A DNA stretch of 64,000 nucleotides from Cupriavidus pampae (GCF_914271485.1 NZ_CAJZAG010000008.1:372001-436000); one strand, 5' to 3'; counted from the stretch's first letter, positions 39,532 to 50,438 are shown. Numbers and translations are program-made. Notes: generated by a model from the letters alone, not told the origin.

Positions 39532-41187
39532 TCACTCGTGACCCTTGATCGCGCGGGACAGCAGGATGACCGGCAGAATGCCCACCGCGACGATCACCAG
39601 CGATGCCGTGGCGGCCTCGGCCAGACGCTCGTCCGCGGCAAGGTTGTAGGCCTGCACGGCCAGCGTGTCGAAGTCGAACGGGCGCATGACGAACGTTGCG
39701 GGCAATTCCTTCATGACGTCCACGAACACGATCAGCGCGGCGGTCAGCAGGCTGCCGCGCAGCATCGGCGCATGCACACGGCGCAGCGTGGCGGCGGGCC
39801 CATGGCCGAGGCTGCGCGCGGCACTGTCCATCGCGGGGGTAATGCGGGCCAGCCCCGCGTTCACCGACTGCAGCGCCACGCCGAGAAAGCGCACGAGGTA
39901 CGCATAGACCAGCGCGGTGATGCCGCCCGTCAGCAGCAGGCCGACCGACAGGCCCAGATGCCGTTGCAGCCAGTCCGCCAGCACGTTGTCGAGTCGCGCG
40001 ACGGGCACCAGCACGCCGATGGCAATCACGGCGCCGGGCAGCGCATAGCCCATGCCGCAGAGCCGCGTGAGCGCCTGCACCAGTCGCGCGCGCAATCCGC
40101 CCGGCGCGCCGCGTCCCGCGTAGCCGATGGCGAGGGCCACCGCCACGGCCACCGCCGCCGTGACGCTCGCGAGCGTAAAGCTGTTGCGCACCAGTGCGAT
40201 AAAACGCGGACCAAATTGCGCATCGCCGTCGACGAAGGCCATCTGGCACAGCATCAGCGCGGGCAGCAGAAAGCCGAGCAGCACCGGCAGTGCGCACAGA
40301 CCGCATGCGAGCGCGCCACGCCAGCCCGTGAAGGCGCGTGGGGTAGGGCGACGATGGCCCGCGCGCGCATCGTCATGGACGCGCGCGTGGCCCCGGTTCA
40401 TGCGTTCCAGCGACAGGATCGCGATGACGAACAGCATCAGGCAGGCCGACAGTTGCGCGGCGGCCAGCTTGTCGCCGAGCGAGAACCACGCGCGGAAGAT
40501 GCCGGTGGAGAAGGTGGGGATGCCGAAGTACGCCACCGTACCGAAGTCCGCGAGTGTTTCCATCAGCGCGAGCACGGTGCCCGCGAAAATGCCGGGCCAC
40601 GCGAGCGGCAGCGTGACGTGCCACGCCACGCGCCACGGGCCGTGGCCGAGCAGGCGCGCGGCCTCGAGTGCGCTGGCGCCTTGTTGCAGGAACGCGGCGC
40701 GCGCGGTCAGGTAGACATACGGGTAGAGCACGAGCGTGAACAGCACGATCGCGCCGCCGAGTGAGCGGATCTCGGGGAACCAGTATTCGCGAGCGCGCCA
40801 GCCGGTGATCTCGCGCAGCCATGTCTGCACGGGGCCCGCGAACTGCAGCGCGTCGGTGTACGCGTAGGCGATCACGTAGGCCGGCATGGCCAGCGGCAAT
40901 ACGAGCGCCCATTCCATCAGGCCGCGCCCCGGAAAGCGGCACATCGCGGTGAGCCACGCGGTGGGCACGCCCAGCAGCAGCACGCCCATGGTCACGCCAG
41001 CCAGCAGCATGAGCGTATTGCCGATGTACTCGGCGAGGACGGTGTCGACGAGATGCCGCCACGTATCGGTGGCCGGCGCGAACACGCTGGCCGCCACCAC
41101 GCCGAGCGGAATCACGATCAGCACGGCCATCAGGCAGGCAATGGTCGTCAGCGGCGGCGGTAGGATGCGGCGGTCGAGCAGGAGCAT
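39532..41187 (-). CDS. iron(III) ABC transporter permease (fused two-domain)
   Basis: 551 residues with about twelve membrane helices in two homologous halves. Each half carries an EAA-type loop: ASALEAARLLGHGPWRVAWH in the first and MDSAARSLGHGPAATLRRVH in the second. This is the FbpB/FutB/ThiP arrangement, where one chain provides both transmembrane domains of a metal or thiamine importer. It is on the minus strand, divergent from the ATPase gene. With the binding protein and ATPase it makes a complete ferric importer. Confidence 0.92.
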   Translation of the reverse strand: MLLLDRRILPPPLTTIACLMAVLIVIPLGVVAASVFAPATDTWRHLVDTVLAEYIGNTLMLLAGVTMGVLLLGVPTAWLTAMCRFPGRGLMEWALVLPLAMPAYVIAYAYTDALQFAGPVQTWLREITGWRAREYWFPEIRSLGGAIVLFTLVLYPYVYLTARAAFLQQGASALEAARLLGHGPWRVAWHVTLPLAWPGIFAGTVLALMETLADFGTVAYFGIPTFSTGIFRAWFSLGDKLAAAQLSACLMLFVIAILSLERMNRGHARVHDDARAGHRRPTPRAFTGWRGALACGLCALPVLLGFLLPALMLCQMAFVDGDAQFGPRFIALVRNSFTLASVTAAVAVAVALAIGYAGRGAPGGLRARLVQALTRLCGMGYALPGAVIAIGVLVPVARLDNVLADWLQRHLGLSVGLLLTGGITALVYAYLVRFLGVALQSVNAGLARITPAMDSAARSLGHGPAATLRRVHAPMLRGSLLTAALIVFVDVMKELPATFVMRPFDFDTLAVQAYNLAADERLAEAATASLVIVAVGILPVILLSRAIKGHE

Positions 41188-41237
41188 GCGGGTTTGGCGG
41201 TCCGTCCAAGTCTGCGCATTCTAGCGTCGTCCGTCTC

Positions 41238-41243
41238 TATAAT
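41238..41243 (+). promoter_or_regulatory. -10 element giving a probable leaderless transcript
   Basis: A perfect TATAAT lies only seven bases before the ATG at 41251. Transcription starting six to eight bases downstream would begin at or next to the start codon. No ribosome site or good -35 is visible. Confidence 0.45.
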
Positions 41244-41250
41244 CTGCGGC

Positions 41251-42357
41251 ATGCGTACCGATCCAGCCGATTTCACTCCCGCATTGCCAATACCTGCCAC
41301 GACGCCACCTGTGGTCGAGGTCGATCGTATCATGCACGGTTTCGGCCGGCATACTGTGATCGACGGCCTGTCGTTCTCGCTCGCGCGCGGCACCATCGCG
41401 TGCCTGCTCGGCCCGAGCGGCTGCGGCAAGACCACCGTGCTGCGTGCCATCGCGGGATTCGAGCCGTTGCGCGCGGGCCAGATTCGCATCGACGGCCAGG
41501 TAGTGTCGTCGGCCAGCGGCGGCCTGCCGCCCGAGCAGCGTCGCATCGGCATGGTGTTTCAGGACTACGCACTATTTCCGCACCTCGATGTCGCTGCCAA
41601 CGTGGGCTTCGGTCTGATCGGCGAGGACCGCGGTGCCCGCGCGGCACGCGTGCGGGAAATGCTGGCGCTGGTGGGGCTGCACGACGCCGGTGGCCGCTAT
41701 CCGCACGAGCTCTCGGGCGGCCAGCAACAGCGCGTGGCACTGGCGCGCGCACTGGCTCCGCGGCCCGCGTTGCTGCTGCTCGACGAACCGTTCTCCAATC
41801 TCGACGTGGACCTGCGCGAACGGCTCGGGCAGGAGGTTCGCGAGATCCTGCGCACGCAGGGCACCACGGCCATCCTCGTTACGCACGATCAGCACGAGGC
41901 CTTCGCGATGGCCGACGAAATCGGCGTGATGCACGGTGGCAAGATCGTGCAGTGGGGCCATGCGCACGGGCTCTACCATCAGCCCGCAACGCGTTTCGTG
42001 GCCGGCTTTATCGGACAGGGCGTGCTGCTGCCGGGTCGCGTCCACGCGTCCGATGCGATCGCGCTCTCGATCGGCACGCTGCCATGGCGCAATCCGCTTG
42101 CACTGCCCGATGGCGCCGAGGTGGACGTGCTGATCCGCCCCGATGACCTCGTGCACGACGAAGCTGCCGCGCTGCGCGTCCGCATCCTCGACAAGGCGTT
42201 CCGCGGCGCGAACATCCTGTATACGCTGCAACTGGACGACGGCAGCCGCGTGCTTGCGCTGGTGCCGTCGCACCACGACCTGCCAGTTGGCGCGACGCTC
42301 GGCCTGCGGGTCGAGGCGGACGACGTGGTGGCATTCCCACGATCGTCTACACTGTGA
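41251..42357 (+). CDS. iron(III) ABC transporter ATP-binding protein
   Basis: 368 residues. Walker A GPSGCGKT (54-61), Q-loop FQDYALFPHL, signature LSGGQQQRVALARAL, Walker B ALLLLDEPFSNLD and the switch His in VTHDQHEAFAMAD, then a C-terminal TOBE-like regulatory domain. This is the FbpC/FutC/PotA type. It is divergent from the permease gene. The start at 41251 is taken from family alignment; the frame is open upstream to 41194. Confidence 0.93.
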   Translation: MRTDPADFTPALPIPATTPPVVEVDRIMHGFGRHTVIDGLSFSLARGTIACLLGPSGCGKTTVLRAIAGFEPLRAGQIRIDGQVVSSASGGLPPEQRRIGMVFQDYALFPHLDVAANVGFGLIGEDRGARAARVREMLALVGLHDAGGRYPHELSGGQQQRVALARALAPRPALLLLDEPFSNLDVDLRERLGQEVREILRTQGTTAILVTHDQHEAFAMADEIGVMHGGKIVQWGHAHGLYHQPATRFVAGFIGQGVLLPGRVHASDAIALSIGTLPWRNPLALPDGAEVDVLIRPDDLVHDEAAALRVRILDKAFRGANILYTLQLDDGSRVLALVPSHHDLPVGATLGLRVEADDVVAFPRSSTL

Positions 42358-42385
42358 CGCACTCATCCAACAAGCAAAACTGACT

Positions 42386-43777
42386 GTGGCGGACTCGCTG
42401 TTTTCCGATACCCCTGATCGCTCCCGGCAACCGCTGGCCGAGCGTCTGCGCCCGCGCACCATCGACGAGGTGATCGGCCAGCAGCACCTGCTCGGCGCGG
42501 GCAAGCCGCTGCGCGTCGCGTTCGAATCGGGCGAACCGCATTCGATGATTCTGTGGGGCCCGCCCGGCGTGGGCAAGACCACGCTCGCGCGCCTGATGGC
42601 CACCGCGTTTGACGCCGAATTCATCGCACTCTCGGCGGTGTTGTCGGGCGTCAAGGACATCCGCGAGGCGGTCGAACGCGCGGAGCAATACCGCATGCAC
42701 GGACGCCGCACGCTGGTGTTCGTCGACGAGGTGCACCGCTTCAACAAGAGCCAGCAGGACGCATTCCTGCCGCACGTGGAAAGCGGACTGTTCACGTTTA
42801 TCGGCGCCACCACCGAGAACCCGTCGTTCGAGGTCAACGGCGCACTGCTGTCGCGCGCGGCCGTCTATGTGCTCAAGAGCCTCGACGAGACCGACCTGAC
42901 CGCGCTCGTGCATCGTGCCACCGACGAGCTCAATGCTGCCGCGCCGGAAGGCGAGTCTCCACTCGAATGGGACACCGGGGCAAACGAGAGCGGCGGCGAC
43001 GACAACGCGTTGCAGCTTATTGTGCAGTCCGCCGACGGCGATGGCCGCAAGCTGCTCAACAATATCGAGATCGTTACGCGCGCGGCACGCAACGCCAGAC
43101 AGTCCCGCATCGATATCGCGTTGCTCGGCAGCGCGCTCGCGGAGAACCTGCGCCGTTTCGACAAGGGCGGCGACGCGTTCTACGACCAGATCAGCGCGTT
43201 GCACAAGTCCGTGCGCGGTTCCGACCCCGACGGCACGCTGTACTGGTTCTGCCGCATGCTCGACGGTGGCGCCGATCCGCGCTATCTGGCCCGCCGCATC
43301 GTGCGCATGGCATGGGAGGACATCGGCCTGGCCGATCCGCGCGCGGCGCGCATCACGCTCGATGCCGCGGAGACTTACGAACGGCTCGGCTCGCCCGAAG
43401 GCGAACTCGCGCTTGCGCAGGCGTTGATCTATCTCGCCGTCGCACCGAAGTCCAATGCGGGCTACAACGCTTACAACGCCGCGCGCGCGTTCGTGAGCAA
43501 GGACAAATCGCGGCAGGTGCCGGTGCATCTGCGCAACGCACCGACGCGCCTGATGAAGGAGCTCGGTTACGGCCACGCCTATCGCTACGCGCATGACGAG
43601 CCGGAAGCCTATGCGGCCGGCGAGCACTACCTGCCCGACGATCTGGCGGACCAGAACTGGTACCAGCCCACGCCGCGCGGGCTCGAAGGCAAGATCGGCG
43701 ACAAGCTGCGCCATCTGCGCGACCTCGACGACGCGTGGCACCGCGCGCGCAAAGGGAAGGGCAAGGGCGACGAGTAA
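42386..43777 (+). CDS. rarA: replication-associated recombination protein A
   Basis: About 463 residues from a GTG start. AAA+ ATPase with Walker A GPPGVGKT (58-65), Walker B LVFVDEVHRFNKSQQD and sensor GATTENPSFEVN, then the tetramerisation domain ending in KELGYGHAYRYAHDEP. It acts at stalled replication forks. No ATG gives the conserved N-terminus VADSLFSDTPDRSRQPLAER, so GTG at 42386 is chosen; the frame stays open upstream inside the ATPase gene. An insert at about residues 185-215 (rich in Gly, Glu and Asp) is longer than in many homologues. Confidence 0.93.
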   Translation: MADSLFSDTPDRSRQPLAERLRPRTIDEVIGQQHLLGAGKPLRVAFESGEPHSMILWGPPGVGKTTLARLMATAFDAEFIALSAVLSGVKDIREAVERAEQYRMHGRRTLVFVDEVHRFNKSQQDAFLPHVESGLFTFIGATTENPSFEVNGALLSRAAVYVLKSLDETDLTALVHRATDELNAAAPEGESPLEWDTGANESGGDDNALQLIVQSADGDGRKLLNNIEIVTRAARNARQSRIDIALLGSALAENLRRFDKGGDAFYDQISALHKSVRGSDPDGTLYWFCRMLDGGADPRYLARRIVRMAWEDIGLADPRAARITLDAAETYERLGSPEGELALAQALIYLAVAPKSNAGYNAYNAARAFVSKDKSRQVPVHLRNAPTRLMKELGYGHAYRYAHDEPEAYAAGEHYLPDDLADQNWYQPTPRGLEGKIGDKLRHLRDLDDAWHRARKGKGKGDE

Positions 43778-43817
43778 GGTGAGGGCGGCCCGGGTATCCG
43801 GCCCGCCAGCCGAATAA

Positions 43818-45248
<1,431 letters not shown>

Positions 45249-45268
45249 TCAAAGGCATGCGCGGGGGG

Positions 45269-45298
45269 TTGCATTCCCCGTAGAGATATCGCTATAAT
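45269..45298 (+). promoter_or_regulatory. promoter of tRNA-Ser
   Basis: TATAAT at 45293-45298 with a weak TTGCAT at 45269-45274, 18 bp apart. Transcription would begin about 35 bases before the mature tRNA. Confidence 0.6.
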
Positions 45299-45339
45299 CG
45301 CGGTTTCGCTTCAAACGAAACGAAAGCGACCAAGTTACC

Positions 45340-45429
<90 letters not shown>

Positions 45430-45488
45430 AAATAAAAAGCTGTGGATTGGCTTCATCGTCTGCAGACTACAAACGTAGTAAAACTCGA

Positions 45489-45525
45489 ACCGACGCCTGT
45501 GCAAACAGCCGTCGGTTTTGTTTTT
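45489..45525 (+). terminator. intrinsic terminator after tRNA-Ser
   Basis: ACCGACG (45489-45495) pairs with CGTCGGT (45510-45516), with an inner CTGT/ACAG stem and GCAA loop, then TTTGTTTTT. This is a strong intrinsic terminator 60 bases past the tRNA. Confidence 0.88.
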
Positions 45526-45572
45526 GTGCGTCAATTTTTGTGCGCCGGGTTGTTGTTCTTGCGGGGCCCCGT

Positions 45573-46901
45573 TTATTCGCCGAACCCTTCCGCCGGCGGC
45601 AGCGGGGCAGCCGCATCCGCCTGTAGCCGCGACACCAGCAACTGGTCGATCTTGTGATGATCGATGTCGAGCACCTCGAAGCGGAACCCACCCACTGTGA
45701 TCGATTCCGACTTCTTCGGGATGCGCTTGAGCGCGTAGATCACCAGTCCCGCCGCCGTATCCACATAGTCTTCGCCCGGCAGCGTGTCGAGTTCGAGCGC
45801 CTTCTTCAGGTCGACGATCGGCGTCAGGCCATCGACCAGCCATGACGAATCGTCACGACGCACGATCTGTTCGTCCTCGGACGAGTACAGGATGTCGCCC
45901 ATCAGCGCGCCGACGATATCGTCGAGCGTGACCACGCCGACCACGAGCCCATACTCGTTCATCACCACTGCGAAGTTCTCGTGCATCTCGCGAAAGCGTG
46001 TGAGCGACTCTGACAACGTCAGCGTGTCCGGCACCACCAGCACGTTCTTGTCGTAATGCTGGCCGATATCCGCGAGCACCGCCGCGCTTTCGTTCGCGAG
46101 CAGCTGCTGCAGGATGTCCTTCGAATCGATATAGCCCAGCACATCGTCGAGGTCCTGTCCGCATACCGGGTACTGCGCGTGCGGCTGGGTGACCAGCTTG
46201 CGGCGGATGCTGTCGGCGGTTTCCGCGAGGGCCAGATACACCACGTCGTCGCGCGGCGTCATGATCGCGGGAATGCCCTTGGAGTCGAGTTCGAACACGT
46301 TCTCGATCAGATGCAGCTCGTGCTTGCGCAGCACGCCGGCTTCCGCGCCGGCATCGACCATCGCGGCGATGTCCTCGGTGGTGATCTGATCGACGGGTTT
46401 GGTCGGCAGGCCGAATAGTTTCAGGATGGCATCGGCGGCCGCGTTGAAGATCCACACGAGCGGCTTCAGAACCTTGAGCAGCGTGAGGATCGGACCGATC
46501 ACGGCCACCGCGCACGCTTCCGGGAACGTCATCGCAATACGCTTGGGAATCAGGTCCGCAAACTGGATGAACAGCAGCGTCACGATCAGGAACGAGCCGA
46601 TATTGGCCGCGCGCTGCGCATGGTCGACGCTCAGATAGGGCAGCAGTGCCTCGTAGGCCAGATCCGAGACATGCTTCTCGCCGAGGATACCGGCCAGGAT
46701 CGCCACGCTGTTCACGCCGATCTGCACGATCGTGAAGAAGTTGCCCGGCTCCTCCTTGAGCAGCATGACCTTGGTCGCGCGCACGTCACCGCGCTCGGAC
46801 ATGATCTGAAGCTTGGTGCGGCGCGCGGCCGTAAGCGCGATCTCGGAAACCGAGAAGAACGCGCTGATCAGCACGAGCAGAAGGAGGGTCAGGACGAACA
46901 T
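45573..46901 (-). CDS. CNNM/CorC-type hemolysin family membrane protein
   Basis: 442 residues: a DUF21 (CNNM) transmembrane domain (about 1-190, three or four helices), two CBS domains (PAIMTPRDDVVYLALAET near 215 and a second near 285, with VVMNEYGLVVGVVTLDDIVG), and a CorC/HlyC C-terminal domain (DSSWLVDGLTPIVDLKKAL). Members are linked to magnesium or cobalt export. The old hemolysin name does not imply toxicity. It is convergent with the tRNA. Confidence 0.92.
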   Translation of the reverse strand: MFVLTLLLLVLISAFFSVSEIALTAARRTKLQIMSERGDVRATKVMLLKEEPGNFFTIVQIGVNSVAILAGILGEKHVSDLAYEALLPYLSVDHAQRAANIGSFLIVTLLFIQFADLIPKRIAMTFPEACAVAVIGPILTLLKVLKPLVWIFNAAADAILKLFGLPTKPVDQITTEDIAAMVDAGAEAGVLRKHELHLIENVFELDSKGIPAIMTPRDDVVYLALAETADSIRRKLVTQPHAQYPVCGQDLDDVLGYIDSKDILQQLLANESAAVLADIGQHYDKNVLVVPDTLTLSESLTRFREMHENFAVVMNEYGLVVGVVTLDDIVGALMGDILYSSEDEQIVRRDDSSWLVDGLTPIVDLKKALELDTLPGEDYVDTAAGLVIYALKRIPKKSESITVGGFRFEVLDIDHHKIDQLLVSRLQADAAAPLPPAEGFGE

Positions 46902-46946
46902 GTGATCGATGATGGTGCAGCGGTCAGGGGGCTGTCAATGAGGCCG

Positions 46947-47903
46947 TCAATGATCAAAGCTGACAACGGGGGTTTCGAGCCGCGATGGCAGCGACGCCGA
47001 CAACTCCTCGGCCGCCGCGGCAAATTGCACGCGCATGTCATCGACGAGGCTCGACGTCGCGCGATGACTCGCGCGTAGCCATTGCACTTCGAATGGCAAC
47101 GCTGGCGCAATGTCATGCAGCATCACGCGCGAAGCGTCAGCGCTGAGTGCGGTGAACTGGTCGAGCAGGCTGATGCCGAGGCCCGCATCCACCAGCGACA
47201 ACGCCAGCGAATAAGTCTGCACCTCGAGTGTGGCATGCGGTTCCAGCGCATGACGCGCAAGCGTCTGCCGCACCAGCAGCCCCAGCGATGTGTTGTCATC
47301 GTGCCCGATAAACGCGCGATCCATCAGGCGCCGCATCGGCAGTGTCGCACGACGGCCGCCAGCGCTTTTGCTCATGACGAGCGGTTGGGGGCGCGGCACG
47401 GCCAGCAGCATGCGACCCGCCGCCACCGGCTCGCTGGCGATCGCTTCGTGACGCGGTGGCGCATAGGCGAAGCCAACGTCGATCTGGTTCGAAAGCAACG
47501 CATCGACGATCTCGTCGGTATGGTGCGTGAGCACCTGGACCTGCGTTTCCGGATGCCGCGCGCAGAAGCGCCGCACGGCGGGCACCAGCAGCGGCGTGGC
47601 CAGGCTCGGCGTGGCCGCCACGCGCAGGCGCCCGGCGCCTTTGTGTCGCAGGCTCTCGGACACGCGCCGCACGCGCTCCACCTCGCCATATAGCCTTTCG
47701 ACATCGCCGTACAACGCCACCGCTTCCGGCGTCGGTTGCAGCCGCCCGCGCACGCGCTCGAACAGACGGAACCCCAGCGAGGCCTCGGCATGCTGCAGCA
47801 CGCGTGTCACCACGGGTTGGGACACATGGAGCAGGCGCGCGGCTTCGCTGACGGTGCCGGTCAGCATTACGGCGCGAAACACTTCGATCTGGCGCAGGCG
47901 CAT
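46947..47903 (-). CDS. LysR family transcriptional regulator
   Basis: 318 residues from the ATG at 47901-47903. N-terminal winged helix (MRLRQIEVFRAVMLTGTVSE, AARLLHVSQPVVTRVLQHAE) and a C-terminal effector-binding domain from about residue 92. Divergent, 218 bp apart, from a D-amino-acid dehydrogenase gene, so it probably controls that gene. Upstream in-frame codons to 48134 translate a repeat-containing promoter region and are not coding. Confidence 0.93.
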   Translation of the reverse strand: MRLRQIEVFRAVMLTGTVSEAARLLHVSQPVVTRVLQHAEASLGFRLFERVRGRLQPTPEAVALYGDVERLYGEVERVRRVSESLRHKGAGRLRVAATPSLATPLLVPAVRRFCARHPETQVQVLTHHTDEIVDALLSNQIDVGFAYAPPRHEAIASEPVAAGRMLLAVPRPQPLVMSKSAGGRRATLPMRRLMDRAFIGHDDNTSLGLLVRQTLARHALEPHATLEVQTYSLALSLVDAGLGISLLDQFTALSADASRVMLHDIAPALPFEVQWLRASHRATSSLVDDMRVQFAAAAEELSASLPSRLETPVVSFDH

Positions 47904-47925
47904 CGTCGTGGTGCGGTGAATGAAC

Positions 47926-47980
47926 GAAAAAAGGGCGAAAAAAGGGCGAATAAAGGGCGAATAAAGGGCGAAAAAACAGG
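47926..47980. repeat. 11-bp phased A-tract tandem repeat in the LysR/dadA promoter region
   Basis: Four consecutive 11-base units: GAAAAAAGGGC (47926-47936, 47937-47947) and GAATAAAGGGC (47948-47958, 47959-47969), then a partial fifth to 47980. A-runs recurring every 11 bp, close to one helical turn, should curve the DNA or create stacked binding sites. The repeat begins 22 bp before the LysR start codon. Confidence 0.85.
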
Positions 47981-48121
47981 ATGGATGGGCGGGTTTGGTG
48001 CGGGAAAACCCCCGTAGCGAGCATCCATAGCCTGAGGACATATTCTTGCACGTATTCGCATTAGGCAAGCGGGGTCGCGTGGCATACGCTCTGGCCCATC
48101 GTCTTTTATCGGCAGTCGGCA

Positions 48122-49435
48122 ATGCATGTGGCAATCGTGGGTGCGGGGGTGGTCGGCATGACCACCGCGTGGCGGCTGGCCAGCGAAGGGCACGAGGTAA
48201 CCGTGCTCGAGCGCCGCGACGGCCCCGGCGAGGAAACGAGCTTCGCCAACGGCGGTCAGCTCAGCTATAGCTACGTCGCGCCGCTGGCCGGGCCCGGCGT
48301 GCTGTCGAAGGTGCCGGGCTGGTTGCTGCGGCGCGATTCGCCGATGCGCTTTCGCCCGAGCGCGGACCCCGCGCAATGGCGCTGGCTGCTCGCGTTCGCG
48401 CGCGCCTGCAACGCCGGCACCAGCGATGCCACCACGCGCAAGCTGTTGCGCCTGGCGTTTCATTCGCGCGATCTGATGCAGGCGTTTGTGCATGGCGACG
48501 AAGCGCGGCACGAGGAGACGCTGGGCCACGTGCCCGGTGGCGGTTTCGATTTTGCGCGGCGCGGCAAACTGATCGTGCATCGCGATGCGGCGGCCTTCGA
48601 TGCCGCGCGCCGGTTGCTCGACTATCAGGCGAGCCTCGGCTGCGAACAGCTCGCGCTCGATCGCGACGCGTGCGTGGCGCTGGAGCCCGCGCTCGAACGC
48701 ATTCGCGGCGAGATTGCGGGCGCGATCCACACGCCGAGCGAGGAAGTGGGCGATTGTCATCGCTTCTGCGTGGCGCTGGCCCGATTGCTGCAAGGCAGGC
48801 CCGCGGTTCAGCTGCGCTTCGGTACCCGAGTCACTGGCCTGAAGCGCGCAGGCGCCAACGGCAGCACGCGCGTGACGGGCGTGCATACCGCCGATGGTGA
48901 TATCGATGCGGACGCGGTGGTGGTGGCCGGCGGCATTGGCAGCGTGCCGCTGCTGCGCCCGACGGGTGTGCGGCCGATGCTGTGGCCGCTCAAAGGTTAC
49001 AGCATCACGGTGCCGATCGCTGACGGTATGCGCGCGCCGCACGTCAGCGTGACGGACTTTGCGAACAAGATCGTCTACGCGCGTATCGGCAATACGCTGC
49101 GTGTGGCTGGCATGGCCGATCTCGTGAGGGGCGGTCCAACCATCGACGGCGAACGGGTGGCGGCGCTGGCCGCGCAGACGCACGCAGTGTTTGGTATCGG
49201 CGGTGGTATCGAGGCCGGGCAGGACGCGCTGCAACCGTGGGCGGGTCTGCGCCCGGCCACGCCGAGCGGGCTGCCGCTGATCGGTGAATCGCGTGTGCGC
49301 GGGCTATGGCTCAACCTGGGCCATGGCGCGCTCGGCTTCACGCTGGCCATGGGTAGCGCGAGCCTGCTGGCCGATGCGATGGCCGGCCGCGAGAGTGCGA
49401 TGGATGCGCGCGATTTCAGCGCGCTGGCCGCATGA
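48122..49435 (+). CDS. dadA: D-amino-acid dehydrogenase (DadA-like FAD oxidoreductase)
   Basis: 437 residues with an N-terminal FAD fold, VAIVGAGVVGMTTAWRLASE (GxGxxG 7-12), then ETSFANGGQLSYSYVAPLAG, a motif typical of DadA, and C-terminal GLRPATPSGLPLIGESRVRG followed by NLGHGALGFTLAMGSA. It deaminates D-amino acids to keto acids and passes electrons to the respiratory chain. The partner is presumably the divergent LysR gene. There is no adjacent alanine racemase, so the substrate may not be D-Ala. Symbol by similarity only. Confidence 0.88.
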   Translation: MHVAIVGAGVVGMTTAWRLASEGHEVTVLERRDGPGEETSFANGGQLSYSYVAPLAGPGVLSKVPGWLLRRDSPMRFRPSADPAQWRWLLAFARACNAGTSDATTRKLLRLAFHSRDLMQAFVHGDEARHEETLGHVPGGGFDFARRGKLIVHRDAAAFDAARRLLDYQASLGCEQLALDRDACVALEPALERIRGEIAGAIHTPSEEVGDCHRFCVALARLLQGRPAVQLRFGTRVTGLKRAGANGSTRVTGVHTADGDIDADAVVVAGGIGSVPLLRPTGVRPMLWPLKGYSITVPIADGMRAPHVSVTDFANKIVYARIGNTLRVAGMADLVRGGPTIDGERVAALAAQTHAVFGIGGGIEAGQDALQPWAGLRPATPSGLPLIGESRVRGLWLNLGHGALGFTLAMGSASLLADAMAGRESAMDARDFSALAA

Positions 49436-49517
49436 CGAATGGATTGATGTGTTGAGGTTTCCGTAGTTGCAGTGCTCACGATGTGCCACTAAACCAAGCC
49501 CCTCCAAGGAGCGAAAC

Positions 49518-50438
49518 ATGAAGAAACTGTCCACCTCTCATCTGCCGCGCCGCGTGCTGGTCACCGCTGCGCTCCTGCTCGCGTCTGGCACCATCAGTGC
49601 CGGCGCGCAGGCCGCCGATGGCGACACGCTGAAGAAGATCAAGGAAACCGGCGTCATCTCGCTGGGCCACCGCGAATCGTCGATCCCATTCTCCTACACC
49701 GATGGCAAGGAGGTCATGGGCTATTCGCAGGAGATCATGATGCTGATCGTGGACAAGGTGAAGAGCGACCTGAAGATGCCTAACCTGCAGGTCAAGCTCA
49801 CGCCGATCACGTCGCAGAACCGCATTCCGTTGGTGCAGAACGGCACCATCGACATCGAATGCGGCAGCACCACCAATAACCTCGAGCGCCAGAAGCAGGT
49901 CGCGTTCTCGAACAGCATCTTTATCTACGGCATTCGCATGCTGACCAAGAAGGACTCCGGCGTGAAGTCGCTGGACGACCTCAAGGGCAAGAATGTCGTG
50001 ACCACCGCCGGCACCACCGGTGAGCGTCTGCTGGTAAAGATGAACGGTGAGAAGAACATGAACATGAACCTGATCAGCACCAAGGATCACGGTCAATCGT
50101 TCCTGATTCTCGAAACCGGTCGCGCGGCCGCGTTCGTGATGGACGAGCCGCTACTCTACGGCGAGCGCACCAAGGCCAAGAACGCGAGCGAGTGGGTGGT
50201 CGCGGGCGAGCCGCTGCAGGAAGAAAACTACGCGTGCATGTTCCGCAAGGACGATGCCTCGTTCAAGAAGCTCGCGGATGGCGTGATCGCGGACCTGCAG
50301 ACCAGCGGCCGTGGCGAGAAGCTGTACAACAAATGGTTCACGGCCCCGGTGCCCCCGCGCGGCATCAACCTGAACTACCCGCTGTCGGACGACATGAAGG
50401 CCCTGTTCGCCGCGCCGAACGACAAGGCGTTCCAGTAA
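49518..50438 (+). CDS. amino-acid ABC transporter substrate-binding protein (GltI-like)
   Basis: 306 residues with a signal peptide ending GAQA-ADGDT. The mature protein reads LKKIKETGVISLGHRESSIP, PFSYTDGKEVMGYSQEI and later GTIDIECGSTTNN, the glutamate/aspartate receptor pattern. Periplasmic receptor; AAGGAG lies six bases before the ATG. It follows dadA by 82 bases. No GltJKL components are next to it. Confidence 0.9.
   Translation: MKKLSTSHLPRRVLVTAALLLASGTISAGAQAADGDTLKKIKETGVISLGHRESSIPFSYTDGKEVMGYSQEIMMLIVDKVKSDLKMPNLQVKLTPITSQNRIPLVQNGTIDIECGSTTNNLERQKQVAFSNSIFIYGIRMLTKKDSGVKSLDDLKGKNVVTTAGTTGERLLVKMNGEKNMNMNLISTKDHGQSFLILETGRAAAFVMDEPLLYGERTKAKNASEWVVAGEPLQEENYACMFRKDDASFKKLADGVIADLQTSGRGEKLYNKWFTAPVPPRGINLNYPLSDDMKALFAAPNDKAFQ

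Noticed and set aside
39538-40764. 408-codon plus-strand frame opposite the iron permease gene
   Set aside because: Arg/His/Gln-rich antisense frame without hydrophobic or domain structure.
47926-47980. 11-bp repeats considered as a CRISPR array
   Set aside because: Units are contiguous and too short, there are no spacers, and no cas genes are in the window.
47904-48134. N-terminal extension of the LysR gene
   Set aside because: It would translate the 11-bp repeat array into Phe/Ala/Leu-rich sequence ahead of a perfectly normal LysR N-terminus.
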